Below are positions 5,786-14,694 of a stretch of 43,896 nucleotides of DNA, piece after piece. Numbering within the stretch: position 1 is the stretch's first letter; each line of letters starts with the position of its first letter. The position numbers and the translations under genes were made by a program. Origin of the DNA: Chlamydiales bacterium (GTDB taxonomy: Bacteria > Chlamydiota > Chlamydiia > Chlamydiales > JAAKFR01); the NCBI GenBank assembly GCA_022601635.1, contig JAJACG010000018.1, positions 1 through 43,896 of the forward strand, read 5' to 3'. Under the pieces are notes generated by a model, which did no database searches, was not told where the DNA came from, and saw nothing but the letters and a program-made list of their open reading frames with translations.

Positions 5786-7795
5786 ATGATTGAACAATTA
5801 GACTCTCTATTTCAGGATAGATATGTTGAGCCGCACAGCTTGCTAGGACGGCACGATGGAGAGCTGCGCCTCTACAAGCCTGGTGCCAAGCAGCTCTTCT
5901 TTGAAGGCGATGGCAAAATTAAAGAGGCGCGCCAAATTGATCCCCGCGGACTCTTTGTCGCCAGAGCCTCCCAATATCGAATTTTCCACAAAGACGGCCT
6001 TCTCGCCCACGACCCCTACAGCTTTGCTCCCACATGGAAAAAAGGCGATCCACTCGGCGCCAAAGAGTGCGAAATTGATGGGGTGAGCGGTGTGCGCTTT
6101 GCCGTCTGGGCACCCGCTGCAAAATCGGTCTACCTTGTAGGAGATTTCAACTTCTGGGACGAAAAGGCGCATCCGATGCGATGCATCGACGATGTCTGGG
6201 AACTCTTTGTTCCAGGACTCGCCCGTGGCCATCGCTACAAATTTGCGATTTCCACAATGGGCAAAGAATTTCTCAAGTCTGATCCTCAAGCGCATCGTTA
6301 TGAGGTACGTCCGAAGAATAGTTCCATTGTGGATTCTGTTGAAGATTTTGCCTGGGGTGATGAACAGTGGATGCAAAAGCGCAGTGCATCTAAATCTCAG
6401 CCAATCAATATCTATGAGGTACATCTAGGCTCATGGAAGAAGCCCTGTGATCACTTCCCCAACTATAGGCAGCTCGCTGTGCAGCTTGCCAGCTATTGCA
6501 AAGAGATGGGCTACACTCATATTGAGTTGATGCCGATTATGGAGCATCCCCTTGATGAGTCGTGGGGCTATCAGGTGAGCGGCTACTTCGCTGTTTCAAG
6601 TCGTTTTGGAACGCCGCAGGACTTTCAGTTTTTCGTGAACTATCTCCACAATGCGAACATTGGCGTCATCCTCGATTGGGTTCCAGCGCACTTTGTCTCC
6701 GATGACTTTGCTCTTGCCAAATTCGATGGCAGCGCTCTCTATGAATATGATGATCCGCAAATGGCGCACCATCCACAATGGAAGACACGCATCTTTGACT
6801 ATAGAAAGAGAGAGGTGAAAGAGTTTCTCATCAACTCTGCGCTCTTTTTTCTCGAAAAGATGCACGTCGATGGATTGCGTGTTGATGCCGTCTCCTCCAT
6901 GCTCTACCTCGATTTTGGGCGCGAATCAGGACAGTGGCAGCCCAACCGGGAGGGAGGCAATGAAAACCTAGAAGCGATCGCCTTCTGCAAAGAGCTGAAT
7001 GAGCAGATTCATACCAAATTTCCCGATGTGATCACCATTGCTGAAGAGGCCTCCGCATATCCCGGTGTGACCAAAGAGGAGGGGCTCGGTTTTGACTACA
7101 AGTGGAATATGGGCTGGAGTCGCGATACACTCAACTTCTTCCAAAATAGGGGAGAGATTGAAGATATTACCTTCAGCCAGCTCTACGCCTTCGATGAAGC
7201 CTTTGTACTCACCCTCTCACATGATGATGGCGCACTCCTAAGAAAGATGCCGGGAGAGTATTGGGAACAATTTGCCGCACTGCGCCTTCTTCTCTCTTTC
7301 CAGATCTGCCAGGTGGGCAAAAAACTGCTCTTTATGGGCTCAGAATGGGGACAGTGGGACCCCTGGAATGCTAAAGAACAACTCCAGTGGCATCTGCTCA
7401 CCCACTCCATCCATTCAAGTGTTAGCAAAATGGTCAAAGTCCTTAATCATCTATATCTTGAAAAAAGAGAGCTCTGGGAGCTCGATGGTGATCCAAAAGG
7501 GTTTGAGTGGGCATGCTGTGATGAAGAAAGTCGTATCATTGCCTATAGGCGTAAAGATAAAAGCGGCAAAGAGCTGCTCTGTATCCACAACCTCTCCACT
7601 AATCACCACCCCTTCTACAGCGTGCCTCTTTCAAATCTGGAGAATGCTATCGAAATTTTTAATAGCGATGACGCTCTTTTTGGTGGTTCCAACCATACAA
7701 ATGGAGCCCTCTTCTTCGACAAAAATTGTTTGAGCCTTCAGTTAGCTCCACTGAGCACGTCCATCATTCAAATCAACTTTCATTCAATACATTGA
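5786..7795 (+). CDS. glgB: 1,4-alpha-glucan branching enzyme GlgB
   Basis: 669-residue GH13 glycogen branching enzyme, which cuts alpha-1,4 glucan chains and rejoins them as alpha-1,6 branches. After a short N-terminal part, the CBM48 domain covers about residues 90-180 (VRFAVWAPAAKSVYLVGDFN). The barrel shows region I (DWVPAHF), the nucleophile Asp367 (DGLRVDAVSSM), the acid/base Glu420 (IAEEAS) and the transition-state Asp480 (LSHDDG). Most GlgB proteins have HDEVVHGK in region IV; here the sequence is HDDGALLRK, a small departure. The ATG at 5786 is preferred over an upstream TTG because the protein-like sequence MIEQLDSLF starts there. No clear ribosome-binding site is present. Confidence 0.95.
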   Translation: MIEQLDSLFQDRYVEPHSLLGRHDGELRLYKPGAKQLFFEGDGKIKEARQIDPRGLFVARASQYRIFHKDGLLAHDPYSFAPTWKKGDPLGAKECEIDGVSGVRFAVWAPAAKSVYLVGDFNFWDEKAHPMRCIDDVWELFVPGLARGHRYKFAISTMGKEFLKSDPQAHRYEVRPKNSSIVDSVEDFAWGDEQWMQKRSASKSQPINIYEVHLGSWKKPCDHFPNYRQLAVQLASYCKEMGYTHIELMPIMEHPLDESWGYQVSGYFAVSSRFGTPQDFQFFVNYLHNANIGVILDWVPAHFVSDDFALAKFDGSALYEYDDPQMAHHPQWKTRIFDYRKREVKEFLINSALFFLEKMHVDGLRVDAVSSMLYLDFGRESGQWQPNREGGNENLEAIAFCKELNEQIHTKFPDVITIAEEASAYPGVTKEEGLGFDYKWNMGWSRDTLNFFQNRGEIEDITFSQLYAFDEAFVLTLSHDDGALLRKMPGEYWEQFAALRLLLSFQICQVGKKLLFMGSEWGQWDPWNAKEQLQWHLLTHSIHSSVSKMVKVLNHLYLEKRELWELDGDPKGFEWACCDEESRIIAYRRKDKSGKELLCIHNLSTNHHPFYSVPLSNLENAIEIFNSDDALFGGSNHTNGALFFDKNCLSLQLAPLSTSIIQINFHSIH

Positions 7796-7812
7796 TTTTG
7801 TATGCTTTCTGC

Positions 7813-8208
7813 ATGTGTGGGCCCTTTTTAACAGCAGTGGATCCAATCAGCGCCTCTTTGGCAAGGACTGACAAGCATCGAGGAGTTGCTAAGATGTGCT
7901 GTTTTCCCTGTAATGGCGTCGTAGTTGGGCTGGTCAAGCCGCCCTTTCTACCTGCCATCGCCGCTGTAGGAGCTATCGCCTTTCCCATCCTTGCAGGGAT
8001 CAGCAGCTGTAGGGGGGAGCATAATAAGGCTAAAAACTACTTTCATGCCTGGCAGTTCTCTGTTCTGACACTCGCTCTTTCAGCACTCTTCTTGCTCGCT
8101 ATCGGCTATAGCGGCAAGCCGAAGCTCACCATAGGCCTCATTTCAGGTCTGATCGCTTCCAGCATCGCATTTCATCTCTTCCGCACAGCGCACGCCCTAG
8201 GGAATTAA
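7813..8208 (+). CDS. Small hypothetical membrane protein
   Basis: 131 residues, not recognised. Three hydrophobic segments are visible at about residues 45-65, 82-102 and 107-122, with a cysteine-rich stretch (KMCCFPCNG) near residue 30. The ATG at 7813 is chosen because TATGCT (7801-7806), a possible -10 box, ends six bases before it; an upstream start would overlap glgB by 70 bases. No -35 box is convincing, so transcription from glgB is also possible. Small proteins of this type are common in chlamydial genomes, and some are inserted in the inclusion membrane; no such role can be shown here. Confidence 0.6.
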   Translation: MCGPFLTAVDPISASLARTDKHRGVAKMCCFPCNGVVVGLVKPPFLPAIAAVGAIAFPILAGISSCRGEHNKAKNYFHAWQFSVLTLALSALFLLAIGYSGKPKLTIGLISGLIASSIAFHLFRTAHALGN

Positions 8209-8230
8209 TAAAATCTTAATCTCCAGGATA

Positions 8231-8259
8231 TTGAAAATAAATCTTTATTATGATATACT
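8231..8259 (+). promoter_or_regulatory. Predicted promoter TTGAAA-17-TATACT
   Basis: TTGAAA (8231-8236) and TATACT (8254-8259) have 17-base spacing, each one mismatch from or close to consensus. A 32-base gap to the ATG at 8292 includes a good Shine-Dalgarno sequence (AGGAG at 8280-8284), so this transcript would have a normal leader. Confidence 0.65.
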
Positions 8260-8291
8260 AGGTTCCTAATCAAATAGTTAGGAGTCTATAA

Positions 8292-9134
8292 ATGTCTAAT
8301 CCAGTACCTCATAATCCTGCGATGCAGTGGCACCACGGTGGTATGGGCAAGCCAACGAGCCGCTCAGGAATGGGTGATCAGATGAGTAATGCCATGGGTG
8401 ATGGTATTAATAAGGTTGCTAATTTCTTCGATCAGTCTCGTTGGCGCCAGATGTCATTTGCTTGGATTGTGATGCCCGTGATCACGCTGGTTGCGATGCG
8501 CTTCTTTTTTGGGGCTAGTTTCTTTCATCACGGTTTGGCTGGGATGAAGAATCCTGGAATGCAGGCCTTTATGGGTCTTCCGATTGTGGGTGTTTTGGGT
8601 GCTACAACGGTAGAGTTAATGGTCAATGCCACATTTGCTAAGCGTCCTGCGATACGCAATCGTATCAAGTGTGTCACGAAACTCGCTGCTTTAGCTATTT
8701 ATGCTGCTGTTTTCTCATATATGATGGGCCACCTGATTTCACAAAATGGAATGATTGGTAAGAGCTACTCAACGCCTATTTCGCAGCACACCAATTTCTT
8801 ACATAATATCAATCATCCCTACCAGATTTCAGCTAACGGATTTTTGACCTCTTCTTGGCCAGGTATGATGATTGTGGCTGGTTTGCCACTAGGCTACTTT
8901 GCGAAGGGCTATTTTGAGGAATTTGCAAAAACTTCTCATGAGATGGCGCTATCTGGAGGAACGCACAAAGCTGAAACGCTTGCCGAAAGGCGCAAAGAGC
9001 GGCGTCATGTGCAAAAGCTGCATATGGAGCAAATCGATAAAGAGCGTCAGCGTGCTGAAGCATATCGTTACAGACAGCCTAATCTAGGACAATATGATAT
9101 GCTTGATTTAGATCTAGGTGATGACGAGCTCTAA
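8292..9134 (+). CDS. Hypothetical membrane protein, 280 residues
   Basis: Not recognised. The N-terminus is hydrophilic and Met/Gly-rich (about 50 residues). Four hydrophobic segments follow near residues 55-75, 90-110, 125-147 and 185-203, then a charged C-terminal tail rich in Glu, Arg and Lys (helix near 225-260) and an acidic end ([10 protein letters not shown]). It has its own promoter and ribosome-binding site. It converges on gatB, and the two stop codons overlap within 4 bases. In Chlamydia, as recalled, inclusion-membrane proteins lie beside gatB, so an Inc-like or envelope role is possible, but the hydrophobic pattern is not the classic paired Inc hairpin. Confidence 0.75.
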   Translation: MSNPVPHNPAMQWHHGGMGKPTSRSGMGDQMSNAMGDGINKVANFFDQSRWRQMSFAWIVMPVITLVAMRFFFGASFFHHGLAGMKNPGMQAFMGLPIVGVLGATTVELMVNATFAKRPAIRNRIKCVTKLAALAIYAAVFSYMMGHLISQNGMIGKSYSTPISQHTNFLHNINHPYQISANGFLTSSWPGMMIVAGLPLGYFAKGYFEEFAKTSHEMALSGGTHKAETLAERRKERRHVQKLHMEQIDKERQRAEAYRYRQPNLGQYDMLDLDLGDDEL

Positions 9135-10579
9135 ATCTTCTTTTTCAGTAGTTTGTTCACGATAGGAGGAGAGGCCTTACCTCGCGTAGCCTTCATCACC
9201 TGACCAACCAAAAAGGCAAATGCCTTTTCCTTGCCAGCTTTATAATCAGCCACACTCTGCTCATTATCAGCCAAAACCTGATCAACAATTTTTTCTAGCT
9301 CACCCTCATCTGAGACCGGCTGAAAATCGGGATTCTCCTTCACAATATCTGCAGGATTCTTGCCTGGTGTCTGAACCATCAAGTCTGCAACCTGCTTCGC
9401 AATGCGGCCAGTCACCGTGCCCTCTTCGATCATATGCACCAAGAGCGCCACATGCGCAGCCTCAATGCCGCAATCCCAGATATTTTGGCCACTCTCCTTC
9501 AGACGGCCAGCAAACTCAATCGTCAACCAGTTGGCTAGCGACTTAGCACTCTTTGTGTGCTCAAGACCCACCTCAAAATAGTCGGCTAACTTCTTCTCAT
9601 TCACTAAAATCACTGCCGCATCATGCGCCACCTTCAACTCCTCGATGTAGCGCTTCTCACGCGCATAGGGCAGCTCAGGCAAACTTTCACGAATCGAATC
9701 AATATACTCCGCCTCCAAAATCAGAGGAGGAAGATCTGGCTCCAAAAAGTAGCGGTAATCATCCGCAGTCTCCTTACGTCTCATCAAAACTGTCTCTTTC
9801 CTCTCAGCATCCCAGCGGAAAGTTACAGTCTCCACCTCTTTGTCTGGATGCTGCACATAAAAACGCACCTGACGGCGAGCCTCCGCTTCAATTGCCATCG
9901 CAAGGTAGTTGAAAGAGTTCATGTTCTTGATCTCAGTCTTGTTGCGCAGCTGATCGGAGCCTTTCGGTCTAACCGAAATATTAGCATCCATCCGCAAGCT
10001 GCCCTCTTCCATATTGCAGTCAGAGGCATCCACATATTGCAAGATCGCTTTGACGGCCGTCGCATAGGCAACAGCCTCCTCAGCGCTATGCAGGCAGGGC
10101 TCACTCACAATCTCCACAAGAGGGACGCCAGCGCGGTTGTAATCCACACCAGCAAACTTGGAAAAGTGCTTGAGCATCCCAGCATCATCCTCCAGATGCG
10201 CCTGATGGATCTGGAAAGTCATCGGCTTGCCAGCCACATCAGCTGTCACCTCACCACCACGAATGATCGGCCGCTCAAACTGAGTAATCTGGAAGTTGCG
10301 CGGAGAATCGGGATAGAAATAAGACTTGCGGTCAAAGCGGCTGTAATGCGCCACATCACCATTAACAGCACAGCCAAAAGCAATCGCCTTGCGCACTGCT
10401 GCTTGATTCAACACCGGCAGGGTGCCCGGCTGACCGGTGCACACATCCGAGATGTTGCTGTTAGGCTCATCGCCAAAACGGTTGGGAGCTGAAGAAAATA
10501 GCTTTGATTTTGTGTTGAGCTCAACGTGGATCTCCAAACCCACAACCAGTTCCCACTCTTTGTAGGTCGCCTCATCCAT
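9131..10579 (-). CDS. gatB: Asp-tRNA(Asn)/Glu-tRNA(Gln) amidotransferase subunit B
   Basis: 482-residue GatB, the tRNA-binding kinase-like subunit. It activates the misacylated Glu-tRNA(Gln) or Asp-tRNA(Asn) with ATP and then amidates it with ammonia from GatA. Typical blocks are [32 protein letters not shown] and [10 protein letters not shown] near the N-terminus, and the C-terminal tail domain ends [17 protein letters not shown]. The ATG at 10579 has CAGGAGTT just upstream and lies inside the gatA 3' end (ATGGATGA overlap, 8 bases), so translation is coupled. A longer in-frame reading that begins 16 codons upstream is rejected. Confidence 0.97.
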   Translation of the reverse strand: MDEATYKEWELVVGLEIHVELNTKSKLFSSAPNRFGDEPNSNISDVCTGQPGTLPVLNQAAVRKAIAFGCAVNGDVAHYSRFDRKSYFYPDSPRNFQITQFERPIIRGGEVTADVAGKPMTFQIHQAHLEDDAGMLKHFSKFAGVDYNRAGVPLVEIVSEPCLHSAEEAVAYATAVKAILQYVDASDCNMEEGSLRMDANISVRPKGSDQLRNKTEIKNMNSFNYLAMAIEAEARRQVRFYVQHPDKEVETVTFRWDAERKETVLMRRKETADDYRYFLEPDLPPLILEAEYIDSIRESLPELPYAREKRYIEELKVAHDAAVILVNEKKLADYFEVGLEHTKSAKSLANWLTIEFAGRLKESGQNIWDCGIEAAHVALLVHMIEEGTVTGRIAKQVADLMVQTPGKNPADIVKENPDFQPVSDEGELEKIVDQVLADNEQSVADYKAGKEKAFAFLVGQVMKATRGKASPPIVNKLLKKKI

Positions 10580-12023
10580 TGTCAAACTCCTGCGGTATCT
10601 TCTGCGCAAAATCAGTCGCTGTCTCAAATGCGTGCGCCATGTGACAGATCAGAGGATCGCTCTTGCGTGGACCCAAAATCTGCAAACCAAATGGCTTGTT
10701 TTCCTTGTTGAAACCGCACGGTACGCTAATACCAGGAAGGCGGCATAAGTTGGCACCCACCGTATAAATATCTTGCAGATACATCTCCAAAGGATCTTGA
10801 ATCGCCCCAGCTGGGAAGCAGGCAATCGGCGAAGTCGGCGTTACAATCGCATCACATTGACCAAAAACCTTCTCAAAATGATCGATCATCTTCGCACGCA
10901 CCTTCGTTGCCCGCTTATAATAGGCATCTTGGTAGCCAGCTGACAGCACATAGGTGCCAAGCAAAATACGCCTCTTTACCTCAGATCCAAAGCCCTGGGA
11001 GCGTGAAAGATCATAGACATCATCCAACACCTCAGCCTTCGCTCTCACTCCATAACGCACACCGTCAAATCTGGCCAAGTTGGTCGAAACCTCAGCTGTC
11101 GCCACAATGTAATAGGTGGCAATTGCATACTTCAAAATGCTGAGGTCCACATCGACAATCTCAGCACCCAAACTCTTCAATGTCTCAATTGACTCGTTGA
11201 AACAACGAGCCGGCTCCTCATGTAGGCCCTCCAAGAAGCCCCAAGGCACTCCAATCTTCTTGCCAGATAGATCGTTATCCAGCTTAAACTCGCCCATAGG
11301 TTCACGCAAACTTGTTGCATCATGCGGATCATGCTTGCCCAAAACCTCCATCGCCATCGAAATGTCACGCACACTCGCAGCAAGAGGACCAATCTGATCC
11401 AAAGAGGAACCAAATGCGACTAAACCATATCTAGAAACTCGGCCATAGGTCGGCTTCAAACCAACAACGCCGCAAAGTGCAGCTGGCTGACGCACTGAAC
11501 CACCCGTATCACTACCCACAGTCAATGGGCAAAGTCTTGCCGCGACAGCAGCTGCTGATGCTCCAGAGGACCCACCTGGCACACACTCCAAATCCCACGG
11601 ATTGTGCGTCGGCCCCATCGCTGAATTCTCATTTGATGAGCCCATCGCAAACTCATCCATATTGAGCTTGCCCAATAAAATACCATCCGCCTCCTCAAAA
11701 AGACGAGTGCAAGTAGAATCAAAAAGAGCGCGGTAGTTACTCAAAAATTTGGAAGCGCAGGTGGTCAACTCTCCCTTTACATGGATATTGTCCTTAATTC
11801 CAATCGGCACAGCTGCCAAAGGACCCACCCTCTCACCTCTCGCCAGCTTCTCATCCAAAGCAGTCGCTTTAGCCAAAGCTCTCTCATCGAAGGTGGTCAA
11901 AAAGGCGCCCACCTTGCCATCAAAATCATTGATACGCTTCAAAAAGTAGCGCACAATCTCAACAGCAGAAAGCTCCTTCTTAAGGAATTTTTCATGAATT
12001 TCGTGTGCTTTTAGTCGATACAT
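10572..12023 (-). CDS. gatA: Asp-tRNA(Asn)/Glu-tRNA(Gln) amidotransferase subunit A
   Basis: 483-residue amidase-signature enzyme that hydrolyses glutamine and feeds ammonia to GatB. The Ser-cisSer-Lys triad region is visible: GIKDN holds the Lys, and the glycine/serine-rich block [15 protein letters not shown], continuing to [12 protein letters not shown], holds the two serines. The start ATG overlaps the gatC stop codon by one base (TAATG), and the 3' end overlaps gatB. The gene order gatC-gatA-gatB on one transcript implies the three subunits are made together. Confidence 0.97.
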   Translation of the reverse strand: MYRLKAHEIHEKFLKKELSAVEIVRYFLKRINDFDGKVGAFLTTFDERALAKATALDEKLARGERVGPLAAVPIGIKDNIHVKGELTTCASKFLSNYRALFDSTCTRLFEEADGILLGKLNMDEFAMGSSNENSAMGPTHNPWDLECVPGGSSGASAAAVAARLCPLTVGSDTGGSVRQPAALCGVVGLKPTYGRVSRYGLVAFGSSLDQIGPLAASVRDISMAMEVLGKHDPHDATSLREPMGEFKLDNDLSGKKIGVPWGFLEGLHEEPARCFNESIETLKSLGAEIVDVDLSILKYAIATYYIVATAEVSTNLARFDGVRYGVRAKAEVLDDVYDLSRSQGFGSEVKRRILLGTYVLSAGYQDAYYKRATKVRAKMIDHFEKVFGQCDAIVTPTSPIACFPAGAIQDPLEMYLQDIYTVGANLCRLPGISVPCGFNKENKPFGLQILGPRKSDPLICHMAHAFETATDFAQKIPQEFDNG

Positions 12024-12319
12024 TACTGCTTGATCACCGGGGGAACGCGGATCATGCCACCCACCTGATCAGGTGCATTTTCCAAAAATTCTTCTCGTTT
12101 GAGCGGCTCTTTCACCTCATCCTCGCGCAGCTGGCCAAAGCCAACCTCCTCAGCATGCATGTAGGGCTGAAGATCGCTCAAATCAACCTCGCCAAGTAGC
12201 TCAGTATAGTCAGCAATTTTCTTTACATCGGCGAGAAAACTCTCAATTTCATCATCTGTTAGCTTCAGGCGGCACAATCTGCAAACTGTGCGAAGTTGCT
12301 CTTCATTTAGGTCAGACAT
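12023..12319 (-). CDS. gatC: Asp-tRNA(Asn)/Glu-tRNA(Gln) amidotransferase subunit C
   Basis: 98-residue GatC, the small subunit that wraps around GatA and GatB and stabilises the complex. Characteristic features are the N-terminal helical part beginning LNEEQLRTVCRLCRLKLTDDE and the C-terminal LREDEVKEPLKREEFLENAPD...IRVPPVI. The ATG at 12319 is preferred to an upstream in-frame start 12 codons earlier, because the family begins near MSDLNEEQ and a promoter -10 box ends seven bases ahead of it. There is no separate Shine-Dalgarno sequence. It is the first gene of the gatCAB operon. Confidence 0.95.
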   Translation of the reverse strand: MSDLNEEQLRTVCRLCRLKLTDDEIESFLADVKKIADYTELLGEVDLSDLQPYMHAEEVGFGQLREDEVKEPLKREEFLENAPDQVGGMIRVPPVIKQ

Positions 12320-12326
12320 GCCAGAT

Positions 12327-12355
12327 AATATAGGGGAAGAATCTAAAAAATGCAA
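12327..12355 (-). promoter_or_regulatory. Predicted gatCAB promoter TTGCAT-17-TATATT
   Basis: On the minus strand, TTGCAT (12350-12355) and TATATT (12327-12332) are 17 bases apart, and seven bases lie between the -10 and the gatC ATG. The implied gatCAB transcript is leaderless. It overlaps, back to back, the promoter proposed for the plus-strand gene at 12398. Confidence 0.5.
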
Positions 12356-12363
12356 GTTGATGT

Positions 12364-12391
12364 TTGCATCTATTGGTAAAATATTTACACT
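12364..12391 (+). promoter_or_regulatory. Possible promoter TTGCAT-16-TACACT
   Basis: TTGCAT (12364-12369) and TACACT (12386-12391) have 16-base spacing, with six bases before the ATG at 12398. Both hexamers are only moderate matches; the position is what makes it worth recording. Confidence 0.35.
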
Positions 12392-12397
12392 ATCTTC

Positions 12398-12898
12398 ATG
12401 TCGCTAACAGAAGTAGCTATTCGTAACTTTCCAAAGAGACCGATCATTGCCGCAGCTGCTACTATTCCAGATGCTGCATGCGCCACACTTTCATTTGCGA
12501 CAGTGATTATCACACTGGGGAGGTATGAGGGTGCGGTGAAAATGATGCGGCGTGAGGTGCGCGCTGTTAAATTCTTACCGCCGCTTCTTTTTGCCGCGGC
12601 AGTGGGCCCAGATATGAATTTGTATGTGGGAGAAGGGAGCTCCTTTTCTTCGCGTCTATGGCAGAAGTATGATGAGACAAGCAGGCCGCGCGTGATGCTC
12701 CTTCCGCTTGGTTTGACGCTTGTTGCCTCCCGTACATTAGATGCAATTGTAGGAATTTCAGCAGCACTATTTGCTGGAATTAAGCGCGGTCAAGAGGAGG
12801 AGCTGAATCAGCGCGCCTATACTCATCTCACCGGCCTCTTTGGTCTCATTGCAGATGTGAGTGAAATTTCTGTTCGCATTTTAAATCCCGATAGCTAG
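12398..12898 (+). CDS. Hypothetical membrane protein, 166 residues
   Basis: Not recognised. Hydrophobic segments appear near residues 17-40, 60-70 and 100-128, separated by a basic stretch (KMMRREVRAVK). There is no signal peptide cleavage site of the usual kind and no enzyme motif. There is no Shine-Dalgarno sequence; a weak promoter with a -10 ending six bases before the ATG suggests leaderless expression. The stop codon lies 10 bases before the next gene, so the two may share a transcript. The location beside gatCAB, among other small unrecognised membrane proteins, is the only functional hint. Confidence 0.62.
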   Translation: MSLTEVAIRNFPKRPIIAAAATIPDAACATLSFATVIITLGRYEGAVKMMRREVRAVKFLPPLLFAAAVGPDMNLYVGEGSSFSSRLWQKYDETSRPRVMLLPLGLTLVASRTLDAIVGISAALFAGIKRGQEEELNQRAYTHLTGLFGLIADVSEISVRILNPDS

Positions 12899-12908
12899 AT
12901 TGGGCAGT

Positions 12909-13778
12909 ATGAAGATTGTGATTGCAGGGGCGCACGGTTTCATCGGAACAGCTGTTAGCGCCCACCTAGAGAAGAGTGGCCACAATGTGGTTCGGCTGAG
13001 TCGAAAAGAGGGAGAACCCAATTTTTGGGATCCGCAAAATGGGCAGCTTGATCCCGCTCTTTTGGAAGGCGCCGATGTTGTGATCAACTTGGCAGGGGAG
13101 TCGATCATGGGCCGCTGGACTGAGGCTAAGCTGGAGAAGATTCGCTCCAGTCGCATTCTCACCTCTCAGCTGCTCGTTGAAACGCTCCTAAAAATGGAAA
13201 CAAAGCCTGCACTCTATATTGGCGCGTCGGCCATTGGCTATTATGGCAATCGCGGTGATGAGAAGCTGACAGAGCAGAGTCCCGCTGGCTCAGGTGAGCT
13301 GGCCGACATTGTGCGCGTCTGGGAGGAGATTCCACAAGCGCTAGAGGGTTCGATGCGCGTTGTGCGCATGCGCTTTGGCGTTGTGCTTGATAAAAGCGGT
13401 GGTGCGCTTGCCAAGATGTTGCCAGCTTTTAAGATGGGCTGTGGTGGCATACTTGGAAGCGGCAAGCAGATGATCAGCTGGATTGCGATGGAAGATCTTG
13501 TGCGTGCTGTTGTCTTTGTGATGGATAATCCAATTCAAGGGGCAGTCAACTGCGTTGCCCCCAATCCTGTGACCAATTTGGAATTCACCAAGACGCTTGG
13601 TCATCAGCTACACAGGCCGACAATTCTTCCTATGCCTGAGACATTTATCAAACTCATTTTCGGTTCAGGGGCGGAGATCTTTTTGGATAGTAAGAATGTG
13701 ATGCCGCAAAAGCTACTCAGCAACAACTTTGTCTTCAGCTTCCCCCACTTGAGAGAAGCCCTTCCAGTTCTCTGCTGA
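12909..13778 (+). CDS. SDR-superfamily epimerase-like protein (TIGR01777/YfcH family)
   Basis: 289-residue atypical short-chain dehydrogenase. The N-terminal dinucleotide-binding motif is GAHGFIGT (residues 7-14). The family blocks VVINLAGESIMGRWT, KIRSSRI and ASAIGYYGN are present, followed by the MISWIAMEDLVRA segment and the C-terminal DUF1731-like part (NPVTNLEFTKTLG...). The substrate is unknown even in well-studied members. The ATG at 12909 is used; a TTG three codons upstream is unlikely. The 3' end overlaps the convergent minus-strand gene by 66 bases, which is long for unrelated genes, so the last 20 residues carry a double coding load. Confidence 0.9.
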   Translation: MKIVIAGAHGFIGTAVSAHLEKSGHNVVRLSRKEGEPNFWDPQNGQLDPALLEGADVVINLAGESIMGRWTEAKLEKIRSSRILTSQLLVETLLKMETKPALYIGASAIGYYGNRGDEKLTEQSPAGSGELADIVRVWEEIPQALEGSMRVVRMRFGVVLDKSGGALAKMLPAFKMGCGGILGSGKQMISWIAMEDLVRAVVFVMDNPIQGAVNCVAPNPVTNLEFTKTLGHQLHRPTILPMPETFIKLIFGSGAEIFLDSKNVMPQKLLSNNFVFSFPHLREALPVLC

Positions 13779-14057
13779 GCTAGAAGGCTCTTCTTTAGCC
13801 GTGCTGCTGGCAACCACGTAGCCCAAAACTGCCATTACAAAGAGTGATGAGAGGATGGTGTTGGTCGGTGCCAAGACGTAGTTGCGGATTGAGCAGGGAA
13901 TGTTAATCGTCTTATTAGCGTGTAGCGAGCAGAGCGTGATGCCAATGGCAAGGATAATCCCAGAGATAAAGGCGAGGTTGCGCACAGAGCGCATCTGCCT
14001 CTTATTCGATCCATCAAGTTTAAAACTCACACCTTGTGTATTGAGTGCTGCTGCCAT
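13713..14057 (-). CDS. Small two-helix membrane protein, Inc-like candidate
   Basis: 114 residues, not recognised. Two hydrophobic helices (about residues 27-46 and 65-87) are separated by a short loop with NIPCSIRNYVLAP, and both termini are hydrophilic and probably on the same side. This two-helix hairpin is the general shape of chlamydial inclusion-membrane (Inc) proteins, although those usually have a tighter bilobed hairpin. The ATG overlaps the stop of the upstream gene by one base (TAATG), so it is translationally coupled to it. The 3' end runs 66 bases into the convergent SDR gene. Confidence 0.65.
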   Translation of the reverse strand: MAAALNTQGVSFKLDGSNKRQMRSVRNLAFISGIILAIGITLCSLHANKTINIPCSIRNYVLAPTNTILSSLFVMAVLGYVVASSTAKEEPSSSAENWKGFSQVGEAEDKVVAE

Positions 14058-14638
14058 TATAGGTCTCCTTGTACATTTGCTGCTACTTCTGCCCTTCGGT
14101 CAGCTGCTGCAGCTTGTAATGCGCGACGTCTCTCTTTTTCTTTAGCAGTGAGGGTAGCGCGAGGAGCTGCTGTTGATTTTGCAGGCCGGGCGTGATGAGT
14201 TGCAACCCCATCGCCTCTGCCTGTTTGTCTAACTGCTGAACTGGAGCTGTTTTGACCATAGAGCATGTAGTAGAAAAGCACCGTTAGCAGCAGGCCACCA
14301 GAGGTTGTGATCAGTGATTGCCCTACCATCTTCATCGCCGGATGCGCACGATCAAGACCACCTAGTAAGAGTGCTCCCGCAATCACACCAATTACCGCTG
14401 CAATCAACACCTTCTTATAGATGTGTGGATCATTGGCGCCCCTCTTCATCACGTAGATTGGCAGAGCGATACCAAGACCTGCACCACCCACAAAGCTGCC
14501 AACCTTGCCAAGTGTCGTCAGCGCACTCGCTGCCTGAATATTGCGCATATAGAGCGCCCCAATCTGAAGCGCCAACGCTCCTACTAACGTAGCAGCCGAT
14601 GCGATAGCAATTCTTTTAGCTGTCTCCTGAATTTCCAT
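14057..14638 (-). CDS. Hypothetical multi-helix membrane protein
   Basis: 193 residues, not recognised. About four hydrophobic segments occur near residues 12-32, 42-60, 77-95 and 107-130. A basic cytosolic-type tail follows (about 140-193) with RPAKSTAAPRATLTAKEKERRR and an Ala-rich helix. The ATG at 14638 is chosen over a TTG five codons upstream because GGGGGAG lies seven bases before it. It is first in a two-gene unit with 13713-14057 and has its own extended -10 promoter. From memory, Chlamydia also has small Inc-type genes between the gatCAB and rnhC neighbourhoods, which hints at, but does not prove, a matching role. Confidence 0.68.
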   Translation of the reverse strand: MEIQETAKRIAIASAATLVGALALQIGALYMRNIQAASALTTLGKVGSFVGGAGLGIALPIYVMKRGANDPHIYKKVLIAAVIGVIAGALLLGGLDRAHPAMKMVGQSLITTSGGLLLTVLFYYMLYGQNSSSSAVRQTGRGDGVATHHARPAKSTAAPRATLTAKEKERRRALQAAAADRRAEVAANVQGDL

Positions 14639-14660
14639 AATAAACTCCCCCAAGAGAGTT

Positions 14661-14666
14661 ATTATA
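14661..14666 (-). promoter_or_regulatory. Extended -10 promoter (TGTTATAAT) for the small membrane-protein pair
   Basis: On the minus strand a perfect TATAAT (14661-14666) is preceded by TGT, giving an extended -10 element, which can work without a good -35 box; none is evident here. The 22-base gap to the ATG at 14638 holds a strong ribosome-binding site. Confidence 0.55.
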
Positions 14667-14694
14667 ACATACTAAAAGGTTTAGAAGTAGTAAA

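Noticed and set aside
5843-6424. 193-codon open frame on the minus strand inside glgB
   Set aside because: Antisense shadow of glgB. No promoter, ribosome-binding site or recognisable motif.
9623-10492. 289-codon open frame on the plus strand, antisense to gatB
   Set aside because: It lies wholly inside the clearly identified gatB. Its composition (His, Arg and Leu heavy, no motif) is what the complement of a coding strand gives.
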